Assembly (NCBI GenBank): GCA_001792895.1
Contig: MARA01000039.1
Location: 62,001-126,000, forward strand
DNA length: 64,000 nucleotides
Direction: 5' to 3'
From: Lentinus brumalis
Lineage: Eukaryota > Basidiomycota > Agaricomycetes > Polyporales > Polyporaceae
A program made the position numbers and the translations under genes. Below the pieces are notes generated by a model. That model was not told where the DNA came from. It did no database searches and was given only the letters and a program-made list of their open reading frames with translations. Positions 1 to 12,738 of this stretch are shown here, piece after piece (the first letter of the stretch is position 1; the number at the start of each line of letters is the position of its first letter).

Positions 1-179
1 GATGTCGTTTTCTGTACCTTTGCACGGGTCCGCTCGAAGGGCACCTCGGTCGACCATGTTCGATTTTATGAGCCAACCATGATGACGAGCACGACATCGG
101 GATACGCAGCTGGTTTTCGAGGTGCACAGAGTCAACACCAGCCCCGCCCCCTTGCCCTGCATTCTTGCGACGTCGAGGT

Positions 180-3100
180 ATGGTGGACTTCTCTCCGTTG
201 ACTCGAGCGGATCTAGTCGAGCTTGCGAAGGCTCGGAACCTCCCACTATCCCGAGATGCCCGCCGAACGAGGGATTCCATGCTGGAGTCCATGTTAGCCA
301 ATGGCGGCGACGAAATAAGAGAAGCCATGGCCGTGCTTGCGCAGAGCAAAGTTCGTGGCAGGAAGCGCCCCCGCGGTGATGTCCAGCATGAGCGTCGCGT
401 TGCCCAGCGTACTGAGGACCGCGACCGTGCCCGCGACCCTGCCTTGTACCTGTCCCTACCCAGCGACGCGGAGCGCTTGCAATGCTACCGTGAATATCAT
501 ACCGCTACCAGCGGCACCACGTTGCGGAGCGTTGTATGTGCGATCTGCGCGCGCGAAGTCAATGTCATACAGGATCAGGTGGAGGTTGCTCGCCTGGATT
601 CGTTTCCCAATCGCGGTCGCCTGCGGCCAGTCGAACCTCATCCTCTGCACGACCTGTATGACGGCTGCTTGCTGGAACCAGCCGGGGTGGTTATGTTGGA
701 TGGACATCTCTGCATCCGTGCTTGCCACACCTGTCGGGAAGAGTTGCGCCGCGCGGATCCTCTACCCCCTCGACTGTCCCTCGCCAACAACTTGTGGATC
801 GGTCGAGTGCCGGACATGCTCTTGTCGTTGACCGTGCCCGAGCAACTCCTCATTGCGCAGCTCTACCCTCGGGTGTACGTCTTCAAGCTGTTCCCTAAAA
901 CGCCGGGCTTTCGTCCAGCTTCGTCCACGCTGCAGCGGGGAATGCAGGGCACTGTCAGTACGTATGAACTAGACACGGACGGGATCGTCAATATGGTCGA
1001 AGGAACCCTGATGCCACGGCTTCCCGAAGTGCTGGCGAAGGTCATCTCGGTCACCTTCGTTGGCGTTGGTCCGTTGCCAAAGCAGTGGTTGCGGACAACG
1101 TTCAGAGTTCGCCGTCACGCGATCTACGCCGCATTGAAGTTCCTCCAAGAACACCACCGAGCATATCGCGACATTGTCATCAGCCAGGAGCGTCTTCTCG
1201 CGCTTCCAGAGGACGACGTACCAGAAGAAGTGGTCGGGGTTGTACGGCATTGCAGCGATCCCAGAGTCTCGTTGCAAGAGGGCGCCGGGTACGTGCCGCA
1301 AGACGACGACGACGATGTCCCTGGACTTGCGCCGACACCTCAGACCTCACAGCCCACCCCTCCGCAAGAAGAGCGCGCCACTGCGGCCGGCATGGAGCCG
1401 CTAGGAGAAGGTCAGTCCCAGCTGGTCAAGCTAGCAGTACAGCGCACCTCATCACCCCGCCTAGAATGCGACGATGGCCCTGACGTCATACCCTTACACA
1501 TATCTGGAAGTATCGACACCGACCTCACTCGGATGAGTGCCAACGAGATGATGCTGTGGGGACTGCAGAACCTGTGGAAGACCAGCGGCGAAGGTGGCTA
1601 CTCGGTTCGTCATGGTCAACAACCAGTGAGCGACTTCGGCCGCACGCCTTCCGGCGCGAGAGGTGTTCCATCAGCGCCGACTGCCCCAGCCGCCGCGACG
1701 GTCCACAACTTCTTCGAACGGGCATTCCCGTGTCTCTTCCCCTACGGCCGCGGTGGCTTAGAAGGATGTCAACCCGTGCAGGTTGCCCTCCGTGAACATG
1801 CGCGCTGGTTGCTCCAATACCACGATCGCCGGTTTCGCACACATGAGACCTTTCCTTTCGTTGTGTTCGGAATCTTGCAGCGTCGCGAGGCGCTTGGATC
1901 CGCCAGGGTTCAGATGCGCCGCCAGGCATTCGAGCAGGAGATGCAGGTGCTTTCCACCATCACGCCGGCCGCGTTGGAACGAGCTGCTCAACAGGAAGCC
2001 GCCAAGGAGCCCGTGACAGATCGTGCCGTGCAACTTCTGAAGCGTCTCGTCCACGGTGCAGCTGGGCGTGTCCAGGGAACCGATTCCGCCCGTTTCAAGG
2101 TGCGAGGGCAAATCTGGTCGACGTGCTTGGTCCATGGTCCCCCGTCCATGTGGATCACCATCAATCCGAGCGACGTGCACGACCCCATTGCTCAGCTGTT
2201 CGCTGGGCGGGACATCGACTTGGACCGGTTCACCGCGACCGTCGGGCCTTCCGCTGAATCTCGCGCGTCCGCCATTGCCGAGGACCCCTATGCCGCCGCG
2301 CGGTTCTTCCACTTCATGATAGCCACCATCTTGGAGACGTTGTTCCAGATCCGTGCGACGCCGTTCACTGTCAAGAGCGGCGTCGGGGTCCTCGGGAAGG
2401 CGACGGCGTACATCGGGTCTGTGGAGTCCCAGGGACGCGGGTCGTTGCACTTGCATATGCTGATGTGGTTGGATAACACCCCCCGTTCAGAGGACATGCA
2501 TGCGCTGTTGAGCACGGAGGAGTTCAAAGCGCGTGTGCTGGCATACATTCGCGCCAACATCCGCGCGTATTTGCCCGGGCTTGAGACCGCGGAGTCCGTG
2601 AAAGCGATTCCCAAGGACAGCGAGATGCCTTTCAGTCGCCCTCCCCATCCCGACTCACCGACGTTCGCACACGACGTTGCAAGCTACGAGCTGCGGCTGG
2701 CTCGTGCTGAGCAGGTCCACACGTGCAAAATACGCCGCTGCCTGCGCTACACCGCCAAAGGTCTGCTCAAGTGCAAGCGCCGCGCACCTTTTGAACGCGC
2801 AGAGGACGACTACGTGGAGGCGGACGGCCGCTGGGGCATGAAGCGCTTGTACCGTTATATGAACGGCTGGATACCGGCCGTTTTAGTTCACGGGCGTTGC
2901 AACAATGATGGGAAGTTACTCACCAACGGAGCGGACACCAAGAACATAACATTCTACGTGTCGTCCTATGCGGGGAAGAAGCAAGGGAAGAATCACAATA
3001 TGTCAGCGATACTCGCGGAGGGTTTCGCATACAACGACACCCACCAGAAGTCCCAGTACATCCACGACCTACGCGAGCAACAGCGGCTGCTGCTCTTTCG

Positions 3101-6100
3101 CTTGATCAACTCCATTAACCGCGAGCAGGAACTTGCTGGCCCCATGGTCGTGTCGTACCTCATGGGCTGGGGTGACATGAAAACATCACACAGCTACGCG
3201 CCCTTGTACTGGTCTTCGTTCATGTCGGCGCTGTACAAACAGTTCCCTGAGCTTCGGTTACCTGAGCGGTGCGTCGTAAACCAATATATGACGTACCTTA
3301 CTGATGACCTCTCCGTCGTGGTGGTTCAGCGGCCGTAGGGGTAGCGACAGCCAGGGCAGTGCCCGTGCGGAGGATGCTGAGCCACCGCAGTTCACTCAAC
3401 CGACGGTCGAGCAGGTGGAGGCTGCAGAGGCTCAAGACGCCGAGGTGCGTTTCAACAATTGCTTCATATTCCTGGGCTTATACGACAACAGTCTGGCAAC
3501 GAGACCGTCACATTGGACGTCAACTCGGCGGGCACTTTGTATGCGAAATCACAACTCACCGACTACCAGTTGCGTGGGGCGGAGCTGGAAGACTACGGTG
3601 TCTTCAGGTTTGTGCAAGACACCTACGAGAGCGAAACGCGAGGTAGAGACCGCTCGGCGGAGGCGGAAGAATCGGGTGACGCGCGCCGCCGCCCCGGTCG
3701 ACCTCGTCACACGCGGTCGAAGTACCACGCTAACCACCCCTGCCACCAAACGAAGCATCGCATGGTCCGTGGGCACGGCCACAAGACCCTCGTCAACGTG
3801 ATCGGGCGGTGGTTTCTCCGTAACGACGATCCGGACACCCGAGCGACGTATTGTGCCAGTATGCTGCTGCTACTGAAGCCGTGGCGCTGCCCAGGCGACC
3901 TGAAGGGACCGACGCAGTCTTGGGATGACGCATTCGCGGAGTTCATGACGTCTGCATCGGAGGGCACGAAGTACGTTGTCTCCGGGGCGCAGTATTTCCA
4001 TGAGTGCGCCCTCGCCGCAGACGCTGCCCGGGCGGAGGAGGATGCTGCCGATGATCCTTCGGGAACCAACCGTCGGAATTCCGATATGCTTGATGACATT
4101 GACGATGAAGATTTCGGTGAGACTGAAGACGTCGTCCCGTACACGGAGGAGGGGCTAGCCGCGCTCAAGGGCACCCAGGGCAATTACGCGGAGCGACTAC
4201 ACGCGCTACATGCCGTGGAGACGGCCAAAGCCGCTCAATTCTTCGCTGAGGGAGCCCTGACTTCGTGGGATGTGACCGGCGCGCAGGCTGTCACCGCCGC
4301 CGCTGGCGATGAATTGCGACGTTTGGAGACGTGGCGGGTGCAACTTGCCACCGCCGTCGCGGCCCAGCAACAGACCAGCTCGGGGGCCATGGGCGAGACA
4401 CACACAGGAGCGAGTGGGAGTGTGGAAGCTGGTGTCCCTTGGGACCAAAGCCTGGACCCCACCGTGGACCATGTCGACTACGACGATCCAGTCGCCGAGA
4501 ACGCGTTACCCGCTGTGGACATCGGCAGTCTCCGCCCGGACCAGTTCAGGGCGTACGACATCGTTGTATGGCATCTGGAGCAGACCTTAGCGGGAGCAGA
4601 CGTGCCCCCTTGAGGATGATTCTGTACGGGGAAGGCGGCACTGGCAAATCGCGTGTCATCCAAACGGTCACAGAGGCATTCAAAGCGCGGGGCTGCGCAT
4701 TTATGCTCGTGAAGTCGGCGTACACGGGGATCGCCGCGTCGCTGATCGATGGCAAGACGACACATGTCATTGGACACATTGCGGTGGGGAAGAAGAAGGC
4801 GGAAATGTCGCCGGAGTCGAGGCGTCTGCTGCAAGCATTCTGGAAGGGCAAGCGTTATCTCTTCCTGGACGAATATTCGATGCTGGCGAAGTCTTTTGTC
4901 GCGGTGCTCTCTCGGCACGTCGCGGTAGGCATGGCAGGGGAAGCTGTTGACTCCGATCAGTCTTTCGGAGGTCTGAACGTTATCCTTTGCGGCGACTTAC
5001 ATCAGTTTCCTCCCGTCGCCAGCTCACCGGCCGAGTGGTTGTTCACCCCCGCAGACATGCAGGCCGACTTGGACCATCCCGACCGCATCCTCGGCCGCAA
5101 GATCTACGAGGAATTCCGCACCGTCGTGATTCTACGCGAACAGATGCGTGTCAGTGACCCCGTTTGGAGGGACTTCCTCGTACACTTACGGTACGGCGCG
5201 GTGACGAAGGAGCACCTTGCCATGCTGCGGACCCTCCTGCTCTCCCGAGCTGACACTCGAGATGCTAGCGATGCCGCTCATAGCGGCTGGTCGCATGCGG
5301 AAGCGTCTTTGGTCACACCTCGCCACGTGGTCCGGCGCGACTGGAACGGCTCAGCAGCGAGGAAGCGGTGTCAGGAGTCGAAGCAGAGGCTGTACGTGGT
5401 CCCTGCGGAAGATCGGATCAAAGGCCAGGAGCTGAGTATGGCGGAGCGAGTGGCCGTTGTCGGACGCATGAAGACGGACAAGAAGCGCAAGCAGAGAGAC
5501 CTCCCGGAACTGATCGAGCTGTCCATTGGCATGAAGGTCATGGTGACCAGTAATATCCAGACTGACTTGGATCTGGCGAACGGGGCACGCGGCGAAATTG
5601 TCGATATCATTCTACATGCGGACGAAGAGTCACCGGGTGACTCACCCATTGTGCACCTCAAGCGCCTGCCTGCGTACGTGTTGGTGAAGATGGCACGCAC
5701 CCGGGCGTCCCAACTAGACAATCTCGACGTGGGGGTGATTCCTGTGGAGCCGATGAAAAACACCATGAAGATTGTGCTATCACGTCCGGGAGCGAAACCC
5801 TTACAACGTAGTGTAACCCGACGCCAATTCCCTATCACTCCGGCGTACGCATTCACCGATTATTGTTCCCAAGGCCAAACGATCCCGGTCGTTCTGGTGG
5901 ACATCTCGACGCCCCCTCCACCGAGCAACTTGTCTCTGTTCAACTTGTACGTGGCGCTGTCACGCAGCAGTGGCCGGGAAACCATACGCATTCTTCGTGA
6001 CTTCGACGACGCGCCATTCTTCGCGGCACATAACCAAGATCTGCTTGATGAAGACGTGCGACTGGACGGGTTAGATCGTGCCACGAAGACGTGGTGGATA

Positions 6101-6136
6101 AGTATGGGGAGAGCCACAGCGAGGCAGGGCACTTAG
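180..6136 (+). pseudogene. Helitron Rep-helicase (RepHel), frame-broken
   Basis: This is the rolling-circle transposase of a Helitron: an HUH endonuclease fused to a PIF1-family helicase. The ATG at 180 opens a SAP-like N-terminus (LTRADLVELAKARNLP). A DUF6570-like region lies around residues 180-330. The Rep domain has the HUH pair in SLHLHMLMWL (near 2445-2470), followed by the tyrosine segment YVSSYAGKK (near 2955). The helicase part has Walker A GEGGTGKS (4627-4650) and Walker B FLDEYSML (near 4863), and ends at TAG 6134-6136. The frame is broken three times: at the TAG of 3336-3338, where homology continues in frame 1; near 3440-3495, back to frame 3; and at 4605-4612, where a C-run one base short moves PP into PLRMILYG of frame 2. 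These breaks do not look like ordinary introns. They are either decay or consensus errors. The Helitron ends (5' TC, 3' hairpin-CTRR) could not be placed. Confidence 0.88.
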
Positions 6137-6305
6137 CGCAAGGTGTGTCGCGTGACGTCACTGGAGTCGAACCTGACCTAATACAGGTCCACAGCACGTG
6201 ATGGGTGACCGATCGCGTTGATAATGGGTGCGCTGCTGCACATAGACGTGTTACATGTAAATGGTACCACCACCCTCCTACAATTTACCTCTCCTCCTCT
6301 GCTGG

Positions 6306-6636
6306 TCACATTATAGCAAATCGCGCGAAACAGCTCAGTATTCCGTACCCGGCGTCCCTGTGTAGACAACTGCCGCCACACGGTCTACAATCCAACCGGA
6401 AGAGAACATCGCTGCGGAGCGGCGGCGATAGCTGCGGTGCCATGCGACAAGTCATTGCACCACTGTCGTCGTAGCATCGTGGCTGAGCGTGGCAGCGCCA
6501 CCCGCCTGACCCGCAAGCAGCTCCCCGGTACTCCCGCCAACAGCGCGCGTCCAAGCGCAGGTCAATCCCCCGCTGACCCCACTTCACCACCTCGTCCGCC
6601 TCTGCCTCCGTCCATTCTGCCACCAATCCCCGACGC
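6306..6636 (-). pseudogene. 3' half of F-box-like gene split by element A
   Basis: Read on the minus strand from 6636, this segment continues in frame from the gene half at 14791-15358 once element A and one copy of the GACGC duplication are removed. The junction reads ...LLFARRGLVAEWTEAEA. The same position in the paralogue at 27813-28658 is YPTLTLLGRGL, followed by a segment ending in a [KR]..RGF/I motif (here KWGQRGIDLR), so homology supports the join. The C-terminal end is uncertain: the open frame runs to 6306, and the last residues look less conserved. The gene is presumed non-functional. Its family is a large uncharacterised basidiomycete group with a weak F-box-like N-terminus. Confidence 0.7.
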
Positions 6637-7380
6637 TGTTACATTCCATGCCCACAAGGCACCAACTCCGGTCCGGACCTACCTCGGACTCCGCACCTCC
6701 GGTTCGTTCTTACCTGTGATACTATTCTCGATCACTTCACCCCTTATCGTCTTCTTACTTGACCCGGACTCCGGACCATCTGCTTCCGCTTGCATCCGCC
6801 TCCGTGATCAGACTCCGTTCATTCGATCCTTCGATTGTATCCGCCCTTCATTCGATCTTACTATACTTTGTATTGGCTGATCATTTGCTTCCGCCTGACT
6901 CCGGTTCCGTACCTCCTTACCTATGTCTTGGCTACTCCTCTCCGGACTTTCGGACTTTACTATATAAGCCTCCTGTAGCCACGCTTAGACTTCAGTTCTG
7001 ATATCTCGTTACACTCCCGTTACGACTCTGAGCTCAATCTATTCTGTTCGCTCTCTCTCAACGTCCGATCCTTCCGACCGGACTTCTGACCTCCGACCTC
7101 CGACCTCCGACCTCCGACTTCTGCTTGACTTCTTACCTCTGGCTTGACTTCTCTCTGGCTTGGTATTATCTCTTGCTTATCTTCTTACTCGTTGCTTGCT
7201 CCGGTATAAACCCCGGTTCTCTTGTCTGTCTTAAATTGAAGACCTTCGTGGATCCTCAAGGCGTTGATCAATAGCTTCGCCGAAGTCTTCACCCTCAGCG
7301 CGTCTCGTTCCGGACTTCGTAACTCCGTAACTCCGTCCGGACTTCCACCGGACTTCGTCCCGGCGCGCACGGTCTTAACA
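6637..7380 (+). repeat. 5' LTR of element A
   Basis: 744 bp, starting TGTTACATTCC and ending GGTCTTAACA. It contains a TATA box (6961-6967) and, near 7080-7115, a short tandem array of the 8-mer GACCTCCG. It differs from the LTRs of copy B by about one base, but from its own 3' LTR by about five changes. Confidence 0.95.
6961..7004 (+). promoter_or_regulatory. LTR core promoter and presumed mRNA 5' end used as primer
   Basis: TATATAA lies at 6961-6967. About 27-33 nt downstream, AGTTCTGATAT (6994-7004) is the exact reverse complement of the 11 nt just inside the element (7383-7393). The spacing fits a transcription start at or near 6994, so the RNA 5' end could fold back and prime reverse transcription. 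The TATA box and complementarity are seen; the start site is inferred. Confidence 0.7.
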
Positions 7381-7394
7381 GTATATCAGAACTC
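7381..7394 (+). promoter_or_regulatory. Primer binding site, self-priming type (copy A)
   Basis: ATATCAGAACT at 7383-7393, two bases after the LTR, pairs with AGTTCTGATAT at 6994-7004. Tf1/sushi-type elements prime from an 11-nt piece of their own mRNA 5' end in this way. I saw no resemblance to a tRNA 3' end ending in CCA. Confidence 0.7.
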
Positions 7395-7410
7395 AACTTG
7401 AGGATTCATC

Positions 7411-8880
7411 ATGACATCTTCCTTCCAAGGATTCACTGAACGCATATCCCAAGCTGCGGGATATAACCCGGCGGACACTCCAACCCGTCGGGGTAAACTC
7501 CCGCAGTCAGCACCACTCCGCCTTCTCCGGGCGGTACTCGTCCGCCTTCACCGGCAATCATCCAGCCTGTTTTCCCATCACCTCTCCCAACAATCCCTTC
7601 GATCAGTCCGCCATGCGCTTCTACTCTCCGGCTCAAGGCTCGGCCTCTCAAGCTCGGGCTGCCCATGCTGGAGTTCAACCGAACCCGGTCCCTCAGGCCG
7701 GAACATCCGGACAAGCGCAGGCATCCGGACCTCCGGGAGGTGCTCAGACCTCCGGAACTCAGGCCACTCAGGCATCTGCCGGTGTTAACCCCCAGTCGCA
7801 GACCAATCAGGATCTAGCGGCTGCTATCACCCTCCTGGCTCAAACCGCGCAGTCCCTCCAGCGGGCTCCGCCTCCGCCTCCGGCTCCTCCGAAGCCTACG
7901 GCGTTTGAGCGCAACAATGTCCGAGACCCGGACCAGTTCGATGGCACGGACCCTACCAAACTCCGTTCCTTCTTCGTTCAGTTAGAGCTGGTCTTCAAGG
8001 CTCGGCCCAACACGTTCGATACCCACGAGAAGAAAGTCACCTATGCAATCTCCCATCTCAAGGGGACTGCTCTCGCTTGGTTCGAACCCTTCCTCCTCGA
8101 AGCTCCGTCCGGGAACCCTCCGGTTTTCCTCTCGGACTACGAGGTCTTCCAGGAAGAACTCCGTATGAACTTCGGACCTTACGACGTCGTCGGAACCGCG
8201 GAGCACGAGCTGGAGAATCTAGTTATGTCCGAGAACCAGAGGGTTGCTCGGTATATCACCCAGTTCAATCGTCTCGCCACTCAAGTCGAGTGGGGAAATG
8301 AAGCTCTCCGGTATCAGTTCTACAAAGGCCTTCCGTCCCGACTCAAAGACCGCATCGCGGAGATCGGGAAGCCGAAGGATCTGAACAAACTCCGAGAACT
8401 CGCTCAGTCCATCGACGCCCGCTACTGGGAGCGCAAGACCGAGCAGATCCGTGAGACTCGGACTTCCACCTCCGGATCAAAGTCCTCTTCCACTCCGAAG
8501 TCTTCGACGTCATCCTACCCATCTCAGTCCTCGGGTTCCTCGACTTCTCCGGGCAGCTCCGCCCAGAAGAGTTCGTCGAAGCCTGCAACTCCGAAGACCC
8601 CGGCTAAGACCGCAAAGCCATACGCGGACAAGCTGGGCAAGGACGGCAAGCTCACCCCCGAGGAGCGTCAGCGGCGTTTCGCTGCTAACCTCTGCCTCTT
8701 CTGCGGAGGTCCCGGTCATACTGCGGACGTCTGTCCAAAGAAGACCGCGGCCAAGGGCCGGGCTGCTCAAGCCCAGGCACCTGACGCTCCTGCTGCTCCG
8801 GACAACGCTCCGGACCCCGCGGAGCCAAAAAATAGGCTGCGATCCTCCGCAATCCGCGTGCGGTGTAGATCGCGTTGACT
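7411..8880 (+). pseudogene. gag: gag of element A, frame-broken
   Basis: This is the capsid/nucleocapsid gene. It starts at ATG 7411 (MTSSFQGFTERI). A base present in copy B is missing near 7502 (CTCCCGCAG against CTCCCTGCAG), which shifts the frame. The rest is read from 7613, with a Pro/Gln-rich N-terminal part, a Ty3-type capsid region (LRSFFVQLELVF..., AWFEPFLLE), a Ser/Thr-rich linker, and a CCHC knuckle CLFCGGPGHTADVC near 8690-8735. A second missing base, between 8832 and 8833, turns the slippery A AAA AAC TAG of copy B into AAAAAATAGG. The normal gag stop is thereby lost and reading runs on to 8878. Confidence 0.9.
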
Positions 8881-11800
8881 TGACCCACGCGGAACCGCAA
8901 CTCCGTCTCAACGCTTCCGCTCTTTCGGACCCTTCTGCTCTCCTCCTCCGTCTCTATGCCGAAAACCTCGAAAACTCGTTCACGGCTCTAGTCGACTCCG
9001 GATCATCGCACTGCTTTATTGATTCGGACTTCGTCGACGAGCACGGACTTCAGACATCATCCATTCCTCCGCTCCGGTTGTCCTTATTTGACGGATCATC
9101 TAATACATCTATTACTCGGATAACCACCCTTCCTGTACACTTTCCCTCCGGGGAAGTTCTGAACATCGACTTCTACGTCACTCCGCTCGACAAATCCGTC
9201 TCCGCTGTCCTGGGATACAGCTGGCTCTCCGACTACAATCCGTTGATTGACTGGAAGACGCATAGCATCCAATTCCGGACTACGCCCTCGGCTCGTCCCG
9301 TACCTCTGTCTGGTCCGGAACCTCCACCGGACTCCGGAGTGCCAGGGCCTCCGCCCAAGCCTCCGTCTGTCTCCCTGATCGGAGCAGCCGCGTTCGCGTG
9401 TGCCTGTAAGCTCCAGGGCTCAGAGAGTTTCACTCTCAATCTATCTGCCCAGTCCGCCACAGCTCGTAGCACGTCCGTCTCGGACGCTCCCCCTCCGGAC
9501 CTTCCTCCCGGAGTTCCGGAAGAGTACCGGGAATTCGCGGACGTCTTCAACAAGGCTAAGGCCGACACCCTCCCGGAGCACCGTCCGTACGACCTAAAGA
9601 TCGAACTGGAAGACGGCGCTGTTCCACCCCTCGGACCCATCTACTCCCTGTCCCAGCTCGAGCTCGATACCCTCCGAGAATACATCGAGGAGAATCTCCG
9701 CTCGGGGTTCATCGCTCCGTCGAACTCCCCTGCGGATCTCCGGTCCTCTTCGTCAAAAAGAAAGACGGCTCACTTCGCTTGTGTGTCGACTATCGAGGAC
9801 TTAACAAGATCACTCGGAAGGATCGCTATCCGCTCCCGCTCATCTCGGACCTCCTTGATGCTCCCCGGAAGGCTCGTATCTATACCAAGATCGACCTCCG
9901 GCACGCTTACAACCTAGTCCGCATCGCTCCCGGAGATGAATGGAAGACTGCCTTCCGGACTCGCTACGGTTCGTTCGAGTGGCGCGTTATGCCGTTCGGA
10001 CTTTCCAACGCTCCGGCAGCCTTTCAACGTTTCGTCAACGACATCTTCGCGGACTTGCTAGACGTTTGCGTGGTCGTCTATCTCGACGACATCCTCATCT
10101 ACTCCGACAACCCCGCCGATCACCGGAAGCACGTCAAAGAAGTCCTTCGACGTCTCCGGAAGCACAAACTCTACGCTCGCGCGGACAAATGTGAATTCCA
10201 CACGGAGTCCGTCGAGTATCTGGGCTACATCCTCTCTGCCGAAGGCCTCACTATGTCTACGGACAAGGTCAAGACGATTCTCGAGTGGCCGGAACCCCGG
10301 AAGGTCCGAGACATACAGTCGTTCCTCGGATTCGCCAACTTCTACCGGCGTTTCATCCCCAACTACTCCGAGATCGTCATTCCATTGACCCGCCTGACCC
10401 GGAAGAACGTTCCATGGAACTTCTCCGACGCCTGTCGCGATGCCTTCAACACCCTCAAGAAGGCGTTCACCACGGCTCCGGTACTCCATCACTGGGAACC
10501 GGATCGGCAGATCACCGTCGAAACCGACGCTTCGGACTACGCCATCGCCGGAATTCTGTCCATCACCTCGGACTCCGGTGAACTCCACCCCATCGCTTTC
10601 CACTCCCGTACCCTCTCCGGCGCGGAGTTGAACTATGACACCCACGACAAGGAACTACTCGCTATCTATGAAGCATTCAAGACTTGGCGGCACTATCTCG
10701 AGGGCTCCGGAACTCCGGTCGACGTCGTCACGGATCACAAGAACCTCGAGTACTTCTCCACTACCAAACTCCTTACCCGCCGCCAAGCCCGCTGGTCCGA
10801 GTACCTGTCCAGTTCAACATGGTCATCCGGTTCCGCCCCGGAAAACTCGGAGCAAAACCCGACGCACTCACTCGCCGTTGGGACGTCTACCCAAAAGAGG
10901 GGGATAGTGACTACTCCGTCGTCAACCCACACAACTTTCGACCAGTCTTCACTCAAGAGCAACTCGCTTCATCCCTCCGGGCGACGATTCTGCACCTTCC
11001 CGTCCTCCGAGCAGTGTTCGCACTCGACGACACGCAACTCCGGACGGACATCCTGTCCGCTCAGAACTCCGGATCCACCTCCCCGGAGCTCGTCGCGGGC
11101 CTCAAGTCCGCTTCTGACCCCAATCATCCCCGTTGGACCTTCAATCCAGAAGGCTTCCTTTGTCTCAACAATCGCATCTATGTTCCGGATCTTGGCGACC
11201 TCCGTCTACGCGTCCTCCGAGCCCGCCACGACCATCCAACGGCTGGCCACTGGGGACAGAACAAGACTCAGGACCTCGTCCTCCGGGACTACAACTGGCC
11301 CGGACTCCGGATCTTCGTCCGGGACTACTGCAAATCCTGTACCACCTGCGCCCGATCCAAACCCCTCGTCATCTTCCCTACGGAACGCTGAAACAACTCC
11401 CCATCCCCGAACGACCGTGGAACTCCATCTCCATGGACCTCATCGAACAGCTTCCGGACTCCGAGGGTTATACCGCGATTCTTGTCATAGTTGACCGGTT
11501 AACCAAACAGTCCATCTTCATTCCTACGCACAACACCCTCAATGCTCAGGAACTCGCCGAACTGTTCATCCTCCATGTCTTCTCCAAGCACGGAGTTCCT
11601 TCCCACGTCACCTCGGACCGGGGCTCGGAGTTCGTCTCACACTTCTTCCGTTCCCTCGGCAAAGCTCTCGATATGAAGCTTCACTTCACCTCCGGATATC
11701 ATCCGGAAGGCGACGGACAAACTGAACGTGTCAACCAGACCCTGGAACAGTATCTCCGCATCTACTGCAACTATCAACAGGACAACTGGTCCAAACTCCT

Positions 11801-12514
11801 GCCTCTCGCGGAGTTCGCGTACAACAATGCTCCGAACGCCACCACCGGACTCTCCCCTTCTTCGCGAACAAGGGCTATCATCCCGGACTAGCCGTCCACC
11901 CGGAACGCGACCTCACCTCCGCTCGGGCTCGGGAGTTCGCCATAGACCTCGACGAACTCCACTCCGCACTCCGAGAACATATCGCCGAAGCTCAGGCCCG
12001 TTACCAAGTCCAAGCCGACAAACATCGTCTTCCAGCTCCGGACTTCCGGGTCGGAGACTACGCCTATGTCCGAGCCGAGTTCATCCGTTCCACTCGCCCC
12101 GCCAAGAAGCTCTCAGAAAAGTTCTTGGGCCCTTATGAGATCATCGCTCAGCCCGGAACTCACTCCTTCACCCTCCGTCTCCCCGAATCCATGCGGGCTA
12201 TCCACCCCGTATTCCATGTCTCCCAGCTTGAACCCGCAACTCCGAACACCATCCCCGGACGTGTCCAAACTCCGCCCCCTCCGATCGAGATCGACGGAGA
12301 ACCCGAGTACGAAATCTCCGAGGTCCTCGACTCCAAGATTGATCGCCGGCGCCGATCCTGTCAACTCCTGTACCTGGTCCGGTGGGCCGGATATGAAGGC
12401 ACCGACGAAGAAACGTCATGGATACTCGCTACCGAACTCGAACACGCCCAGGAACTCCTTGCGGACTTCCATCGGTCCTATCCGGACAAGCCCGGACCTC
12501 TTGCTTCACTCTGA
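8833..12514 (+). pseudogene. pol: pol of element A with chromodomain, frame-broken
   Basis: Polyprotein gene for reverse transcription and integration. Domains in order: aspartic protease (ALVDSGSSHCFID, near 8980); reverse transcriptase with [13 protein letters not shown] and catalytic YLDD (near 10080); RNase H ([12 protein letters not shown] near 10520, [10 protein letters not shown] near 10730); integrase with an HHCC zinc-binding region (CKSCTTC near 11335) and the DDE residues in SMDLIEQ, TSDRGSEF and DGQTERVN; a GPY segment (FLGPYEII); and a C-terminal chromodomain (EYEISEVLDSK...LVRWAGY, 12305-12420). It ends at TGA 12512-12514. One-base deletions break the frame near 9738, 10811, 11352 and 11855. 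Those near 9738, 10811 and 11855 also occur in copy B, while the one near 11352 is private to A. Confidence 0.92.
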
Positions 12515-12738
12515 TTACTTATGGTTCTTACTTATCACTCATTCTTATCTGGTTATTACTTCAATCTTACTCATACGATTCATTCTGATCTGATTACAAA
12601 CATTCTTATACTATTACAAAACATCTGACCCTTCAATTACTTACCATCTTAATTGTTGTCACTCTTGTTTCGGACTTCACTCGGTTTTTGATCAAGAAAG
12701 CATTCTATCTACACGGACGTCCGGACTTCGGACTCCGT

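Noticed and set aside
3335..3354. GT..AG segment at the first Helitron frame break considered as an intron
   Set aside because: At 20 bp it is too short for a fungal intron. The following frame resumes homology as if one base had shifted.
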